Shown here in pieces: positions 29,855-40,127 of a stretch of DNA of 64,000 bases (the first letter of the stretch is position 1; every line of letters begins with the position of its first letter). This stretch comes from Streptomyces sp. SCSIO 75703 (GTDB lineage: Bacteria > Actinomycetota > Actinomycetes > Streptomycetales > Streptomycetaceae), in NCBI RefSeq assembly GCF_036607905.1, contig NZ_CP144555.1, forward strand, positions 4,650,001-4,714,000. Reading direction: 5' to 3'. A program made the translations under genes and the position numbers. Below the pieces are notes generated by a model. That model was not told the DNA's origin and searched no databases. It saw nothing but the letters and a program-made list of their open reading frames with translations.

Positions 29855-29896
29855 AGGGCGGACCTCACTTCCCGGCACGGGAAGCAGGTCCGCCCT
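29855..29896 (+). terminator. Two-tier hairpin between rpmA and obg
   Basis: AGGGCGGACCT (29855-29865) pairs with AGGTCCGCCCT (29886-29896). Nested inside, CTTCCCG (29868-29874) pairs with CGGGAAG (29878-29884). TTTCC follows. It would terminate most rplU-rpmA transcripts while allowing some read-through into obg. Confidence 0.8.
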
Positions 29897-29947
29897 TTCC
29901 GCGTTACAGCTACACCCACCCCCGCACGTTTCTGGAGGCACCACACC

Positions 29948-31384
29948 ATGACCACCTTCGTGGACCGCGTCGAGCTGCACGTCGCCGCGGGTAACGGAGG
30001 CCACGGCTGTGCCTCCGTCCACCGTGAGAAGTTCAAGCCGCTCGGAGGCCCGGACGGCGGAAACGGCGGCCGTGGCGGCGACGTGATCCTCACCGTCGAC
30101 CAGTCGGTGACCACGCTCCTCGACTACCACCACTCCCCGCACCGCAAGGCCACCAACGGCAAGCCCGGCGAGGGCGGCCACCGCTCCGGCAAGGACGGCC
30201 AGGACCTGATCCTCCCCGTCCCCGACGGCACCGTCGTCCTCGACGCGGACGGCACCGTCCTCGCCGACCTCGTCGGCCACGGCACCTCCTACGTCGCCGC
30301 CCAGGGCGGCCGGGGCGGCCTCGGCAACGCCGCGCTGGCCTCCGCCCGGCGCAAGGCCCCCGGCTTCGCGCTGCTCGGCGTGCCCGGCGACCTCCGGGAC
30401 GTCCACCTGGAGCTGAAGACCGTCGCCGACGTCGCACTCGTCGGCTACCCGAGCGCCGGCAAATCCTCCCTGATCTCCGTGCTCAGCGCGGCCAAGCCCA
30501 AGATCGCGGACTACCCGTTCACCACGCTCGTCCCCAACCTCGGCGTGGTCACCGCCGGCGCCACCGTCTACACCATCGCCGACGTGCCCGGACTGATCCC
30601 CGGCGCCAGCCAGGGCCGTGGCCTCGGCCTGGAGTTCCTGCGCCACGTGGAGCGGTGCAGCGTCCTCGTCCACGTCCTCGACACGGCCGCCCTGGAGTCC
30701 GACCGCGACCCGCTCAGCGACCTCGACGTCATCGAGGCGGAACTGCGCGCCTACGGCGGACTCGACGACCGGCCCCGCGTCGTCGTCCTCAACAAGATCG
30801 ACGTACCCGACGGCAAGGACCTCGCCGAGATGGTCCGGCCCGACCTGGAAGCCCGCGGCTACCGCGTCTTCGAGGTGTCCGCCGTCGCCCGCACCGGGCT
30901 GCGCGAACTCTCCTTCGCCCTCGCCGAACTGGTGGCCGCCGCCCGCGCCGCACGCCCCGCCGAGGAGTCCACCCGCATCGTCATCCGGCCCAAGGCCGTC
31001 AACGACGCCGGGTTCACCGTCACCCGCGAGGACGACGGACTCTTCCGCGTGCGCGGAGAGAAGCCCGAACGCTGGGTCCGCCAGACCGACTTCAACAACG
31101 ACGAGGCCGTCGGCTACCTCGCCGACCGGCTCAACCGCCTCGGCGTCGAGGACCGGCTCCTCAAGGCCGGGGCCCGCCCCGGCGACGGCGTGGCCATCGG
31201 CCCCGAGGAGAACGCGGTCGTCTTCGACTGGGAGCCGTCCGTCACCGCCGGCGCCGAGATGCTCGGCCGCCGCGGCGAGGACCACCGCTTCGAGGCCCCG
31301 CGCCCGGCCGCCCAGCGCCGCCGCGAACGGGAAGCCCGCCGCGACGAGTCCCAGCGCGAGTACGACGGCTTCGAACCCTTCTGA
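29948..31384 (+). CDS. obg: Obg-family GTPase
   Basis: The protein has 478 residues from ATG 29948 ([20 protein letters not shown]), with TCTGGAGGC upstream. The N-terminal glycine-rich Obg fold covers about residues 1-158 ([18 protein letters not shown]). The GTPase domain follows, with P-loop GYPSAGKSS at about 164-172, switch region [12 protein letters not shown], Walker B IADVPGLI, and NKID. The C-terminal OCT domain contains [19 protein letters not shown]. Obg binds the large ribosomal subunit; in Streptomyces it is known to influence the onset of aerial growth. The tail is Arg/Glu-rich. Confidence 0.97.
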   Translation: MTTFVDRVELHVAAGNGGHGCASVHREKFKPLGGPDGGNGGRGGDVILTVDQSVTTLLDYHHSPHRKATNGKPGEGGHRSGKDGQDLILPVPDGTVVLDADGTVLADLVGHGTSYVAAQGGRGGLGNAALASARRKAPGFALLGVPGDLRDVHLELKTVADVALVGYPSAGKSSLISVLSAAKPKIADYPFTTLVPNLGVVTAGATVYTIADVPGLIPGASQGRGLGLEFLRHVERCSVLVHVLDTAALESDRDPLSDLDVIEAELRAYGGLDDRPRVVVLNKIDVPDGKDLAEMVRPDLEARGYRVFEVSAVARTGLRELSFALAELVAAARAARPAEESTRIVIRPKAVNDAGFTVTREDDGLFRVRGEKPERWVRQTDFNNDEAVGYLADRLNRLGVEDRLLKAGARPGDGVAIGPEENAVVFDWEPSVTAGAEMLGRRGEDHRFEAPRPAAQRRREREARRDESQREYDGFEPF

Positions 31385-31688
31385 CGGACCTCCCCCGGAG
31401 ACACGGGCCCGTTACGGGCCACCCGGGGCCGCGCGCGAACCGGCCCGGTGCCTGCGCACGGGGTCCGCGCGCAGGCACCGCCGAGGCCCGGCTCGTCCCG
31501 CCAGGGCCTGGCTTGCCCCCGCCGAGGCCCGGCTCGCCGGGCTCTGACACCGGCCGCCGGGACCTGCCGGGGCCCGACACTCCGCCCCCCGGCAGACGGA
31601 GGGCCGCCGAAACGCCGGAAACCGGTACGAGGAGGACACAGAGAGGCTCCGACACGCCCGGCACGCGAAGCCCCCGCCGAACGGAAGC

Positions 31689-31880
31689 CCGACACGCGGC
31701 CTGCGCGTCGCGAGGTAGCGCGACACAGCCGATGCGGGGCTCGCCCGCCGCGAAGTAGCGCGACACGCCCGACACGCGGCCTGCCCGCCACACGGAACCC
31801 GACACGCCGAGCCGGACACACCGAACCCGGGCCCGACACTCCGAACCCGGGCCCGACACTCCGAACTCGGGCCGACACGC
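31689..31880. repeat. Short GACACGCC-type repeats in the obg downstream gap
   Basis: The 568-bp gap between obg and the convergent glycosyltransferase gene holds no credible gene. It contains tandem 20-bp units CCGAACCCGGGCCCGACACT at 31821-31840 and 31841-31860, with a degraded third copy at 31861-31880. Scattered CGACACGC elements and a duplicated AGTAGCGCGACAC-type block lie at about 31710-31765. Related elements recur on the opposite strand at 41285-41530. Confidence 0.7.
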
Positions 31881-31952
31881 CGAGGGGCCCGCCCGTACCG
31901 CCACCATGCGATACGAGAGGGCCCCTCGGCCTGTCCCGGGCCGGACACCGCG

Positions 31953-34163
31953 TCAGCCGCGTGCCGACCGCCGCGGACGGCCCTCCGGCAACTCCACCGG
32001 CGGCACGTCCTGCCCCAGGAAGACCCGCCGCACCACCCGCTCCGCGGCCCGCCCGTCGTCGAACTCGCAGAACAGCCTGCGGAACTCCGTCCGCGCCTTC
32101 GCCGACGTGTCGTCGCACCAGCGGCCCGACAGGAAGACGTCCAGCAGATCCCCCTCGGTGTCCACCACATGACCCGGCGGCTCGTCGTGGATGTCGAAGT
32201 ACGTGCCCCGCGTGGCCCGGTAGACCTCCCAGTCGTTCGCGTAGACCACGATCGGCCGGTCCAGCAGCGCGTAGTCGAACATCAGCGACGAGTAGTCCGT
32301 CAGCAGACAGTCCGCCGCCAGGTACAGCTCCTCCACGCTCGGATGCCCGCTCACGTCCACGACACCCGCCCCCGTGAGCGCCCCCGAGCCGGAACCCAGG
32401 TTGAAGTAGTGCACCCGCGACAGCACCGTGAAGTCCTCGCCCAGCCGCTCCGCGAAGTGCTCCACGTCCAGCAGCGGACGCGGCGCCGCGTGGTAGTCCC
32501 GGTGCGTCGGCGCGTACAGCACGACCGTCGTGCCGGGAGCGATCCCCAGCGCCTCACGGGCCCGCGCCCGGTCCGCGTCGGTGGCGTTCACCAGGACGTC
32601 GTTACGCGGATAGCCGTAATCCAGGGACGTGTACTCGGCCGGGTAGGCACGCTCCCAGACGGCCGTGGAGAAACTGTTGGAGGACACGCTGTAGTCCCAG
32701 CGGTCCACCCGCTCCATCAGCGACGTCATCTCCAGCGTGCCCTGACCCACCGGGAACTCGATCAGGTCGACACCCATCCGCTTCAACGGCGTGCCGTGGT
32801 GCGTCTGCACATGAACCTGCCCCCGCCGCTTCACCACGGCGGTCGGGAAGTTGACGTTGTTGACGAAATACTTGCCCCGGGCCATGGCCCGCCAGAAACC
32901 GAACGACCCCGGACGCACCACGGTCGTGCCCTCGGGCGGACGGTTACGCGTGCCCGGCTTCAGCACCCACACCGTCTTCGTCCGCGGGGACAGTTCCCGC
33001 AGCTTGCGGTGGACCGCCGCCGGATTGCACGCGTAGTCCGCGTTCCAGTAGGCGGCGAAGACCGCGACGTCCTTCCGCACCGGCAGCATGCGCTGCGCCC
33101 GGTAGTACGCGGCCAGCACCGACGCCCGCAGCGCCTTCCTGACCCGGCCCGGCACCCGCCGGACCCGGCGCGCCAACGCCCGCACCGGCGCCGGCAGCCG
33201 CCGCGCGGCCCGCCGGGCCGCCGAACCACCCCCGCCCGGCTCCACGTAACCCGCCGGACGGTACTTCCGCTCCGCCTCCACCCGCCGGGCACGGAACTCG
33301 GCCCGCGCGTCCTCCGGCAACCGGCCCGGACTCCGCTCGATCACCCGGAAGTGATGACTCATCCGCTCGAACATCGCCGGCCGCCACCGGTCGAGCCCCG
33401 GATGCGCGTCGAGGAAGTCGAAGACCAGCTCGTACTGGTCGAACACGTCGAAGTGCTTGCGGCTGCGCGAACGCAGGATGCTGCCCTGCCGCCGCTGGCG
33501 GTAGTGCACGCACACCCGGTCCAGCACGCACACCGACTCCGCCGCCACCAGCACCGGATACGTCCACGGCGTGTCCTCGTAATAGCCCGAGGGGTACGTG
33601 AAGCCCCAGCGCTCCACGAAGTCACGCCGGTACGCCTTGTTCCAGGCGACCTGGAGCAGCCCCACCAGCTCCGGGTGATCGTCCAGCCGGAAGACGCCCT
33701 CCGGGCTCGTGGTGAGCACCCGCCGCTTGGCGTTGGGCGTGATCCGGCCGTCCCAGTGGGTGCGCGCGTAGTCGAAGACCAGCAGCTCCGGGTCGCCGTT
33801 CTCCTCCAGCCGGCGCGAGACCGCCTGCAACGCGCCCGGCAGCATCGTGTCGTCGCTGTCCAGGAAGATCAGATACGTGCCGCGGGCCCGGGACATGCCC
33901 TCGTTCCGCGCCCGGCCCAGGCCCACGTTCCGTTCGAGCTGGACCGCCACCACGCGCGGGTCCTTCGCCGCGTACTCGTCCATGATCAGACCGCAGGCGT
34001 CGGGAGAGGCGTCGTTGACCGCGATGACCTCGAAGTCCCGGAAGGACTGTCCGAGCACGGAGTCGAGGCAGTCGCGCAGATAACCCTCGACGCCGTACGC
34101 CGGCACGATGATGCTGAAGCGGGGCGCCGCGGCGGTCTGCGCGGCGACGGGTGTGGCTGTCAT
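31953..34163 (-). CDS. Bifunctional GT2 glycosyltransferase / CDP-glycerol glycerophosphotransferase (TagF-like) fusion
   Basis: The 736-residue protein starts at ATG 34163. Residues ~15-260 form a family 2 glycosyltransferase: PRFSIIVPAYGVEGYL, VIAVNDASPDACG and the DxD-containing FLDSDDTMLPGAL. After a basic linker (about 330-380) comes the TagF-type domain, with QTHHGTPLKRMGVDL, VLYAPTHRDYHA and LLTDYSSLMFDYALL. Such fusions add sugar and glycerol-phosphate units to teichoic-acid-type wall polymers. The final 15 residues are basic. With the dTDP-glucose dehydratase gene upstream on the same strand, it suggests a small surface-polymer locus. Confidence 0.9.
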   Translation of the reverse strand: MTATPVAAQTAAAPRFSIIVPAYGVEGYLRDCLDSVLGQSFRDFEVIAVNDASPDACGLIMDEYAAKDPRVVAVQLERNVGLGRARNEGMSRARGTYLIFLDSDDTMLPGALQAVSRRLEENGDPELLVFDYARTHWDGRITPNAKRRVLTTSPEGVFRLDDHPELVGLLQVAWNKAYRRDFVERWGFTYPSGYYEDTPWTYPVLVAAESVCVLDRVCVHYRQRRQGSILRSRSRKHFDVFDQYELVFDFLDAHPGLDRWRPAMFERMSHHFRVIERSPGRLPEDARAEFRARRVEAERKYRPAGYVEPGGGGSAARRAARRLPAPVRALARRVRRVPGRVRKALRASVLAAYYRAQRMLPVRKDVAVFAAYWNADYACNPAAVHRKLRELSPRTKTVWVLKPGTRNRPPEGTTVVRPGSFGFWRAMARGKYFVNNVNFPTAVVKRRGQVHVQTHHGTPLKRMGVDLIEFPVGQGTLEMTSLMERVDRWDYSVSSNSFSTAVWERAYPAEYTSLDYGYPRNDVLVNATDADRARAREALGIAPGTTVVLYAPTHRDYHAAPRPLLDVEHFAERLGEDFTVLSRVHYFNLGSGSGALTGAGVVDVSGHPSVEELYLAADCLLTDYSSLMFDYALLDRPIVVYANDWEVYRATRGTYFDIHDEPPGHVVDTEGDLLDVFLSGRWCDDTSAKARTEFRRLFCEFDDGRAAERVVRRVFLGQDVPPVELPEGRPRRSARG

Positions 34164-34633
34164 GGGGGCGTGGACTTCCGGAGAGGGACGGGGGAGGGGA
34201 CGGCGCGGACCGGGACGGGCGATGCCCGTGCGCCCCGCGCGCGGCCTTCATTCGGTTCCGTGCGGGACGAACCCGGGCGGGCGGGGCCGGCCGACGGCCC
34301 CCGGCGGCGCGCCCGGACGGGGCGGGCCCCGCAGGCCGGGGTCAGCATCCACCACGTCACGCCGCGCTCCGGTGTCGATACGCCTCAGGGACAGGCCCGA
34401 CCGCTCCGCCAGGGGGGTACCCGGCCGTGGGCGGCCGACGGCGGAAACCGCCGCGCCGCACCCACTGTCCACCACGGAGGCCACGAGAGGCCAAAGGCGG
34501 CGATCGTCCTATGAATACACGGGTCGGCAGCCTACACGAGCCCGGATCCCACCCCACCTGCGGGTGACGCGCTCCCGCCCCCCCGGTGCCGGCCCCGTCG
34601 GCACCCCCGCCCACGGCCCCCCACCGCCGCGCC
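34164..34633. other. 470-bp gap between two minus-strand surface-polymer genes
   Basis: No coding sequence, RNA gene or strong hairpin is supported here. A less GC-rich patch near 34500-34550 reads, on the minus strand, TGTATTCATAGGACG and could hold a promoter for the TagF-like gene, but the match is weak. The rest is featureless GC-rich sequence. Confidence 0.4.
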
Positions 34634-35623
34634 TCACACCGGGAGCGCCGCCCTCCCCTTGAGCGGCTCCCACCAGGAACGGTGCTCCCGGTACCAGCGC
34701 ACCGTGTCCGCCAGCCCCTCCTCGAAACCGACCAGCGGCTCGTACCCCAGCTCCTCCCGGATCTTCGCGAACGACAGCGAGTACCGCAGATCGTGCCCCT
34801 TGCGGTCCGCGACGTACTCCACCCGGTCCGCACCCGCCCCGCACGCCCGCAGCAACAGCCCCGTCAGCTCCCGGTTGGACAGCTCCGTACCGCCGCCGAT
34901 GTGGTACACCTCCCCGGCCCGCCCACCGCGCAGCACCAGGTCGACCCCACGGCAGTGGTCCAGCACGTGCACCCAGTCCCGCACCTGACGCCCGTCCCCG
35001 TACAGAGGCACCTTCCGGCCGTCCAGCAGGTTCGTCGTGAACAACGGGATCATCTTCTCCGGGAAGTGATACGGCCCGTAATTGTTCGAGCAGCGCGTCA
35101 CCACCACGTCCATCCCGTGCGTGCGGTGGTACGACAGCGCCAGCAGGTCCGCGCCCGCCTTGGACGCCGCGTACGGCGAATTCGGCGCCGGCACGCTCTC
35201 CTCCGTCCAGGAACCCTCCGCGATCGACCCGTACACCTCGTCCGTCGACACCTGCACGAAACGCCCCACCCCGTGCCGCCGCGCCGCCTCCAGCAGCACC
35301 TGCGTGCCCAGCACGTTCGTCGCCACGAACGGCGCCGCGTCCGCGATCGACCGGTCCACGTGCGACTCCGCCGCGAAGTGCACCACCACGTCCTGGCCGC
35401 GCACCACCTCGTCCACCACCACCGGATCCCGCACGTCGCCCCGCACGAACACGTACCCCTCCCGGCCCGCCACCGGCGCGAGGTTCGCCTCGTTGCCCGC
35501 GTACGTCAGGCTGTCGAGCACGGTGACCCGCGCCCCGGCCCCCGAGGCGAGCCGCCCCAGGAGCAGCGCGCGCACGAACTGCGAACCGACGAACCCCGCT
35601 CCGCCGGTGACGAGAATCCTCAT
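34634..35623 (-). CDS. rfbB: dTDP-glucose 4,6-dehydratase
   Basis: The protein has 329 residues from ATG 35623 (MRILVTGGAGFVGSQFVRAL); a start 12 nt upstream (MLAD...) is possible. The Rossmann NAD motif GGAGFVGS is at the N-terminus. HFAAESHVDRSI (about residues 81-92), the catalytic STDEVYG (about 121-127) and the YAASK tyrosine-lysine pair in NSPYAASKAGAD place it firmly in the RmlB branch of short-chain dehydrogenases. It makes dTDP-4-keto-6-deoxyglucose for deoxysugars in wall polymers or metabolites. No other rml genes are nearby. It is divergent from proB. Confidence 0.9.
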   Translation of the reverse strand: MRILVTGGAGFVGSQFVRALLLGRLASGAGARVTVLDSLTYAGNEANLAPVAGREGYVFVRGDVRDPVVVDEVVRGQDVVVHFAAESHVDRSIADAAPFVATNVLGTQVLLEAARRHGVGRFVQVSTDEVYGSIAEGSWTEESVPAPNSPYAASKAGADLLALSYHRTHGMDVVVTRCSNNYGPYHFPEKMIPLFTTNLLDGRKVPLYGDGRQVRDWVHVLDHCRGVDLVLRGGRAGEVYHIGGGTELSNRELTGLLLRACGAGADRVEYVADRKGHDLRYSLSFAKIREELGYEPLVGFEEGLADTVRWYREHRSWWEPLKGRAALPV

Positions 35624-35843
35624 GTCCGCCAGCATTCCACGGGCCCCGCACCTCCCCACGACACCCCGGTCCCCACCCTCCCGGCGCCCGGCTTCGGCCC
35701 TCCCGGCACCCCGGCTCCCGCCCTCCCGGCCCCGTGTCCAGCCCACGGAATGGACGCGCGGCCCGCGGCCGTCCTCCCGTAGATTGGCGGCGCCGCCACC
35801 GGACACGGCGGGGCGCGAGAACGGCCGAGTGAGGACGACGCAG

Positions 35844-36971
35844 GTGACAGTGGCAAGGCAGGACGTGAGCGAAGCCCGCAGGATCGTCGTGAAAGTCGGC
35901 TCCTCCTCGCTGACCACCGCCTCCGGCGGACTCGACGCCGACCGCGTCGACGCCCTCGTCGACGTCCTCGCCAAGGTCCGCAGCGGCGGCGAACGCGAGA
36001 TCGTCCTCGTCTCCTCCGGCGCCATCGCCGCCGGACTCGCCCCCCTCGGCCTGCGCCGCCGCCCCCGCGACCTCGCCCGCCAGCAGGCCGCCGCCAGCGT
36101 CGGACAGGGCCTCCTCGTCGCCCGCTACACCGCCTCCCTCGCCCGCTACGGCGTCCGCGTCGGCCAGGTGCTGCTCACCTCCGACGACATGAGCCGCCGC
36201 TCCCAGCACCGCAACGCCTCCCGCACCCTCGACAAACTGCTCGCCATGGGCGCCCTCCCCGTCGTCAACGAGAACGACACCGTCGCCACCGACGAGATCC
36301 GCTTCGGCGACAACGACCGCCTCGCCGCCCTCGTCGCCCACCTCGTCCGCGCCGACCTCCTGGTGCTCCTGTCCGACGTGGACGGCGTCTACGACGGTGA
36401 CCCCAGCCGCCCCGGCACCTCCCGCCTCGCCGAGATCCGCGGCCCCGCCGACCTCGCCGGCGTCGAGATCGGCAGCGCCGGCAAGGCAGGCGTCGGCACC
36501 GGCGGCATGGTCACCAAGGTCGAGGCGGCCCGCATCGCCGCCGCCGCCGGCATCCCCGTCGTCCTCACCAGCGCCGTCCACGCCGCCGACGCCCTCACCG
36601 GCGGCGACACCGGCACCTACTTCCACGCCACCGGCAAACGCTCCACCGACCGCCTCCTGTGGCTCCAGCACGCCTCCACCCCGCGCGGCGCCCTCGTCCT
36701 CGACGACGGAGCCGTCCGCGCCGTCGTCCAGGGCCGCAAGTCACTCCTCCCGGCCGGCATCGCCGCCGTCGAGGGCGACTTCGGCGCCGGCGACCCCGTC
36801 GAACTACGCGACCCCGCCGGCCACGCCGTCGCCCGCGGACTCGTCGGATTCGACGCCAAGGAGATCCCCCGCCTCATCGGCCGCTCCACCCGGGAACTGG
36901 CACGCGAACTCGGACCGGCGTACGAACGGGAAGTCGTACACAGGGACGATCTGGTGATCCTGCACCCGTAA
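35844..36971 (+). CDS. proB: Glutamate 5-kinase
   Basis: The protein has 375 residues from GTG 35844 (VTVARQDVSEARRIVVKVGS), with GAGGA 9 nt upstream. The amino-acid-kinase domain shows KVGSSSLTT, VSSGAIAAG, NENDTVATDEIRFGDND and LLSDVDGVYDGDPS. The C-terminal PUA domain follows (about 285-375), as in E. coli ProB. It phosphorylates glutamate as the first step of proline synthesis, forming the unstable substrate handed to ProA. A -10-like TAGATT lies at 35780-35785. proA is downstream but separated by an unknown gene and a repeat-containing gap. Confidence 0.97.
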   Translation: MTVARQDVSEARRIVVKVGSSSLTTASGGLDADRVDALVDVLAKVRSGGEREIVLVSSGAIAAGLAPLGLRRRPRDLARQQAAASVGQGLLVARYTASLARYGVRVGQVLLTSDDMSRRSQHRNASRTLDKLLAMGALPVVNENDTVATDEIRFGDNDRLAALVAHLVRADLLVLLSDVDGVYDGDPSRPGTSRLAEIRGPADLAGVEIGSAGKAGVGTGGMVTKVEAARIAAAAGIPVVLTSAVHAADALTGGDTGTYFHATGKRSTDRLLWLQHASTPRGALVLDDGAVRAVVQGRKSLLPAGIAAVEGDFGAGDPVELRDPAGHAVARGLVGFDAKEIPRLIGRSTRELARELGPAYEREVVHRDDLVILHP

Positions 36972-37104
36972 TAGGTCGAAACGTCCCCGAATCGGCGGTG
37001 GACGTTCCGCAAAACCGCCCCGCGATCTCCCGCGGCCTGCTCAACTTTCCTGAGGGATGGGCCCGGCCGACCACCGGGCCGGACCGTGTGCGGAGGAGGC
37101 CGTC

Positions 37105-37626
37105 GTGAGCAGAGTGCGCCCTGGGACGCCGGCGTCCCGCTCCGGTACGTCCAGGGGCGCCGCCGGAGCGCGCGGTGGCACCACGGCGCGCACCACCGGC
37201 GCCCGCGCCCCCCGCGCCGGTGAGGAACGCGCCCTGACCAGCGTCGCCGCCGGCGACCGCTTCCGCGGCGAGGAACCCGAACACACCCCCCGCCTGTGGC
37301 ACGTCACCCTCAGCGTCTCCGGCGCCCGCGCCCCGCTCGCCGAGGTCCGCCGCGCGCTGGAACAGCTCGCACACGACCATCCCTTCCTGCTGACCAGCAG
37401 ATACGCCGACGACCACGCCGAGATCCGCTACTGGGAGGAGGCCCGCGACCTGCACGACGCCGCCGCCGTCGCCCTCCGCCTGTGGGGCGAGCACCGGCAG
37501 ACCGCCGGACTGCCGCCCTGGGAGATCGTCGGCCTGGAGGTCATCGACCGGGCCACCTACCACCAGCGCATCGCCGCCGGCTACGGCCCCGCCCCCGCCA
37601 CCCCCGTCGGCGTCCACCCCTTCTGA
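37105..37626 (+). CDS. Conserved protein of unknown function between proB and proA
   Basis: The protein has 173 residues from GTG 37105, chosen because GGAGGAGG lies 6-7 nt upstream; the frame is open further up. The first ~45 residues are Arg/Gly/Ala-rich and probably disordered. The remaining ~125 form a compact alpha/beta domain, [37 protein letters not shown] and [19 protein letters not shown]. The pattern of two beta-alpha-beta halves is compatible with a small ferredoxin-like fold; no catalytic motif is recognisable. Position suggests possible cotranscription with proB. Confidence 0.75.
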   Translation: MSRVRPGTPASRSGTSRGAAGARGGTTARTTGARAPRAGEERALTSVAAGDRFRGEEPEHTPRLWHVTLSVSGARAPLAEVRRALEQLAHDHPFLLTSRYADDHAEIRYWEEARDLHDAAAVALRLWGEHRQTAGLPPWEIVGLEVIDRATYHQRIAAGYGPAPATPVGVHPF

Positions 37627-37679
37627 GGCTCCGGGGCTCCGGGGCTTCTCCGGCCGCGGTGCCTGGGTGTCCGCGCGCC

Positions 37680-37711
37680 TGCGTGTCTGCGTGTCTGCGT
37701 GTCTGCGTGCC
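37680..37711 (+). repeat. Four 8-bp tandem repeats in the gap before proA
   Basis: TGCGTGTC is repeated three times and followed by TGCGTGCC (37680-37711). Shortly after, GGTCTCGGGATCTCGG-type imperfect repeats run to about 37760. The whole 419-bp gap to proA contains no supportable gene. A TACCCT -10 box lies at its right end (38034-38039). Confidence 0.8.
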
Positions 37712-38033
37712 TTGGCGTTTTCGGGGTCTCGGGATCTCGGGGTCTCGGTATCGCGGTGTCCCGGGGGCCGCGGAAAGCCCCGCCCGCGGGCCGCCCGGCT
37801 GCCGGGCATGCCGGGCGTCGCGTGCGTCCGGCGGCGCCTCCCGGGGTCCCGGGGGGCGGGCCCCGGCGGGCTGGCCCCCCTGCGGTCCGGGCCCCTCTGG
37901 GCCGGACCCTCGTGGGTCGCCCCCTCGCGGACCGGGCCCGCCCGGGAACCCCGGACCGCCCGCCCGGCCGATCCACCGCAAAACAGACGTCTCGGGGTGT
38001 GGGACAAGCCCCGGACGCCCCGCTCCGGCGCAT

Positions 38034-38039
38034 TACCCT
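38034..38039 (+). promoter_or_regulatory. -10 box of a probably leaderless proA transcript
   Basis: TACCCT ends 6 nt before ATG 38046, with only C residues between. No ribosome-binding site is present, as expected for a leaderless start. Confidence 0.5.
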
Positions 38040-38045
38040 GCCCCC

Positions 38046-39332
38046 ATGACCACGCTCTCGCCGTACGACTCGATGTCCCCGGTCACCCAGGCCGCCTACC
38101 GGGCCAAGGCCGCCGCCGCCGACCTCGCGCCGCTGCCGCGAGCCCTCAAGGACGACGCGCTGCTCGCCGTGGCCGACGCCCTCGAGGTCCGCACCGGCGA
38201 GATCGTCGAAGCCAACGCCCAGGACGTGGCCAAGGCCCGCGCCGCCGGCACCGCCGACGCCATGATCGACCGGCTCACCCTCACCCCCGAGCGGATCCGC
38301 GCCATCGCCGCCGACGTCCGCGACGTCGTCGCCCTCCCCGACCCCGTCGGCGAGGTCGTCCGCGGCTCCACCCTCCCCAACGGCATCGACCTGCGCCAGG
38401 TCCGCGTCCCCCTCGGCGTCGTCGGCATCATCTACGAAGGCCGCCCCAACGTCACCGTCGACGCCGCCGCCCTCTGCCTCAAGTCCGGCAACGCCGTCCT
38501 CCTGCGCGGCTCCTCCTCCGCCTACCAGTCCAACACCGCCCTCGTCCGCGTCCTCCGCGACGCCGTCGGCGGCGCCGGACTGCCCGCCGACGCGATCCAG
38601 CTCGTCCCCGGCGAGAGCCGCGACAGCGTCCGCGAGCTGATGCGCGCCCGCGGCCTCGTCGACGTCCTCATCCCGCGCGGCGGCGCCTCCCTCATCCGCA
38701 CCGTCGTCCAGGAATCCACCGTCCCCGTCATCGAGACCGGCACCGGCAACTGCCACGTCTACGTCGACGCCCACGCCGACCTCGACACGGCCATCGACAT
38801 CCTCGTCAACTCCAAGGCACACCGCGTCAGCGTCTGCAACGCCGCCGAGACCCTCCTCGTCCACCAGGACATCGCCCCCGCCTTCCTGCCCCGCGCCCTG
38901 GACGCCCTCGCCGACGCCGGCATCACCGTCCACGCCGACGAACGCGTCCTCGCCCACGCCAAGGACACCCGCGCCACCCTCGTCGAGGCCACCCCCGAGG
39001 ACTGGGAGACCGAATACCTCTCCCACGACATCGCCGCCGCCGTCGTCGACTCCCTGGACAAGGCCGTCGAACACATCCGCCTGTGGACCTCCGGTCACAC
39101 CGAGGCCATCGTCACCAGCTCGCAGCAGGCCGCCCGCCGCTTCACCCAACTGGTCGACTCCACCACCGTCGCCGTCAACGCCTCCACCCGCTTCACCGAC
39201 GGCGGCCAGTTCGGCTTCGGCGCCGAGATCGGCATCTCCACCCAGAAGCTGCACGCCCGCGGCCCCATGGGCCTGCCCGAGCTGACCAGCACCAAGTACA
39301 TCGTCACCGGCGACGGACACGTACGCCGCTGA
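38046..39332 (+). CDS. proA: Gamma-glutamyl phosphate reductase
   Basis: The 428-residue aldehyde-dehydrogenase-fold enzyme reduces gamma-glutamyl phosphate with NADPH to glutamate semialdehyde, the second step of proline synthesis. Diagnostic segments are [33 protein letters not shown], the substrate loop [14 protein letters not shown], and the catalytic cysteine segment [13 protein letters not shown]. The C-terminal [20 protein letters not shown] is the ProA signature. The start is ATG 38046 ([13 protein letters not shown]), immediately after a -10 box. The pathway partner proB is 1 kb upstream. Confidence 0.97.
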   Translation: MTTLSPYDSMSPVTQAAYRAKAAAADLAPLPRALKDDALLAVADALEVRTGEIVEANAQDVAKARAAGTADAMIDRLTLTPERIRAIAADVRDVVALPDPVGEVVRGSTLPNGIDLRQVRVPLGVVGIIYEGRPNVTVDAAALCLKSGNAVLLRGSSSAYQSNTALVRVLRDAVGGAGLPADAIQLVPGESRDSVRELMRARGLVDVLIPRGGASLIRTVVQESTVPVIETGTGNCHVYVDAHADLDTAIDILVNSKAHRVSVCNAAETLLVHQDIAPAFLPRALDALADAGITVHADERVLAHAKDTRATLVEATPEDWETEYLSHDIAAAVVDSLDKAVEHIRLWTSGHTEAIVTSSQQAARRFTQLVDSTTVAVNASTRFTDGGQFGFGAEIGISTQKLHARGPMGLPELTSTKYIVTGDGHVRR

Positions 39333-39465
39333 GGGCGCACGCCGGGGGCATATGCCCCCGGCCCGCTCCGGCGCGTGCGCCGTCGCGTCGAACGGGGCAT
39401 CTCACCCAGCGGATGAATTTCCCCACCGTCTGCCCAAAACGACCCCCCGCCACTACTCTGGAACC

Positions 39466-40041
39466 GTGCCGGAGGACGTGGGGGGCACGCCGTTCCCGGA
39501 CGGCTGGGAGCCCGACGACGACCACGACCACGGGGTGACGGACGAAGAGTTCGCCTCCGTGGTCTTCGACGAGGACTTCGTCCGCGCCGCGGCGGTCCAC
39601 GAGCCATCCGCGGTGGAACGCCTGCTCGCCGCCGCCGAGGCCAGAGCCGAAGCCTCCGAAGCGGAGGCCGCCCGCCGCACCCGCGCCCGCGGCGAACGCC
39701 CCGACGACCCGTACCCCGGATACGGCCACCACCCCGGCACCGACGACCCCGACGAGGACCTCGACCCGCTCGACCGCCCCTACGGCGCCCCCGGCGCCTA
39801 CGGCCGGCAGGCCCGCTGGCACCGCCCCGTCGCCTGGGTCCTCGCCGTCGTCATGGGCGTCGGCATGGTCGCCCTCGCCTTCGCCGCCGTCTACCGCGGC
39901 TCCTCCTCCGGCGGCGGCAGCCCCCAGCAGGCCCCGCCCCCCGCCTCCACCGGCCGGGAACAGGGCGGCGACCACACCGGCCCCTCCGCCTCCGCCGACC
40001 ACTCCACACCCCCCGTCCCCGTCATCCCGCACAGCCCCTGA
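39466..40041 (+). CDS. Single-pass membrane protein with an SVVFDE-type N-terminal motif
   Basis: The protein has 191 residues from GTG 39466, 6 nt after a TACTCT -10 box (probably leaderless). Residues 28-41 read EEFASVVFDEDFVR, a motif repeated in the next gene. A charged Ala/Glu/Arg helix follows (about 48-80), then a Tyr/Pro/Asp-rich linker and one transmembrane helix (about 121-143, PVAWVLAVVMGVGMVALAFA). The short outer tail is Ser/Gly/Pro-rich. By charge rule the N-terminus is cytoplasmic. Function unknown; it is probably paralogous in its N-terminus to the neighbour at 40128. Confidence 0.8.
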   Translation: MPEDVGGTPFPDGWEPDDDHDHGVTDEEFASVVFDEDFVRAAAVHEPSAVERLLAAAEARAEASEAEAARRTRARGERPDDPYPGYGHHPGTDDPDEDLDPLDRPYGAPGAYGRQARWHRPVAWVLAVVMGVGMVALAFAAVYRGSSSGGGSPQQAPPPASTGREQGGDHTGPSASADHSTPPVPVIPHSP

Positions 40042-40127
40042 CCACTACCGCCCACCCGGCCGCCCCCGCCCCAACTTGACGCGCACGGGCGCGTTTACGC
40101 GGCCCCCCGCAGACCAACCCTGGAAGT

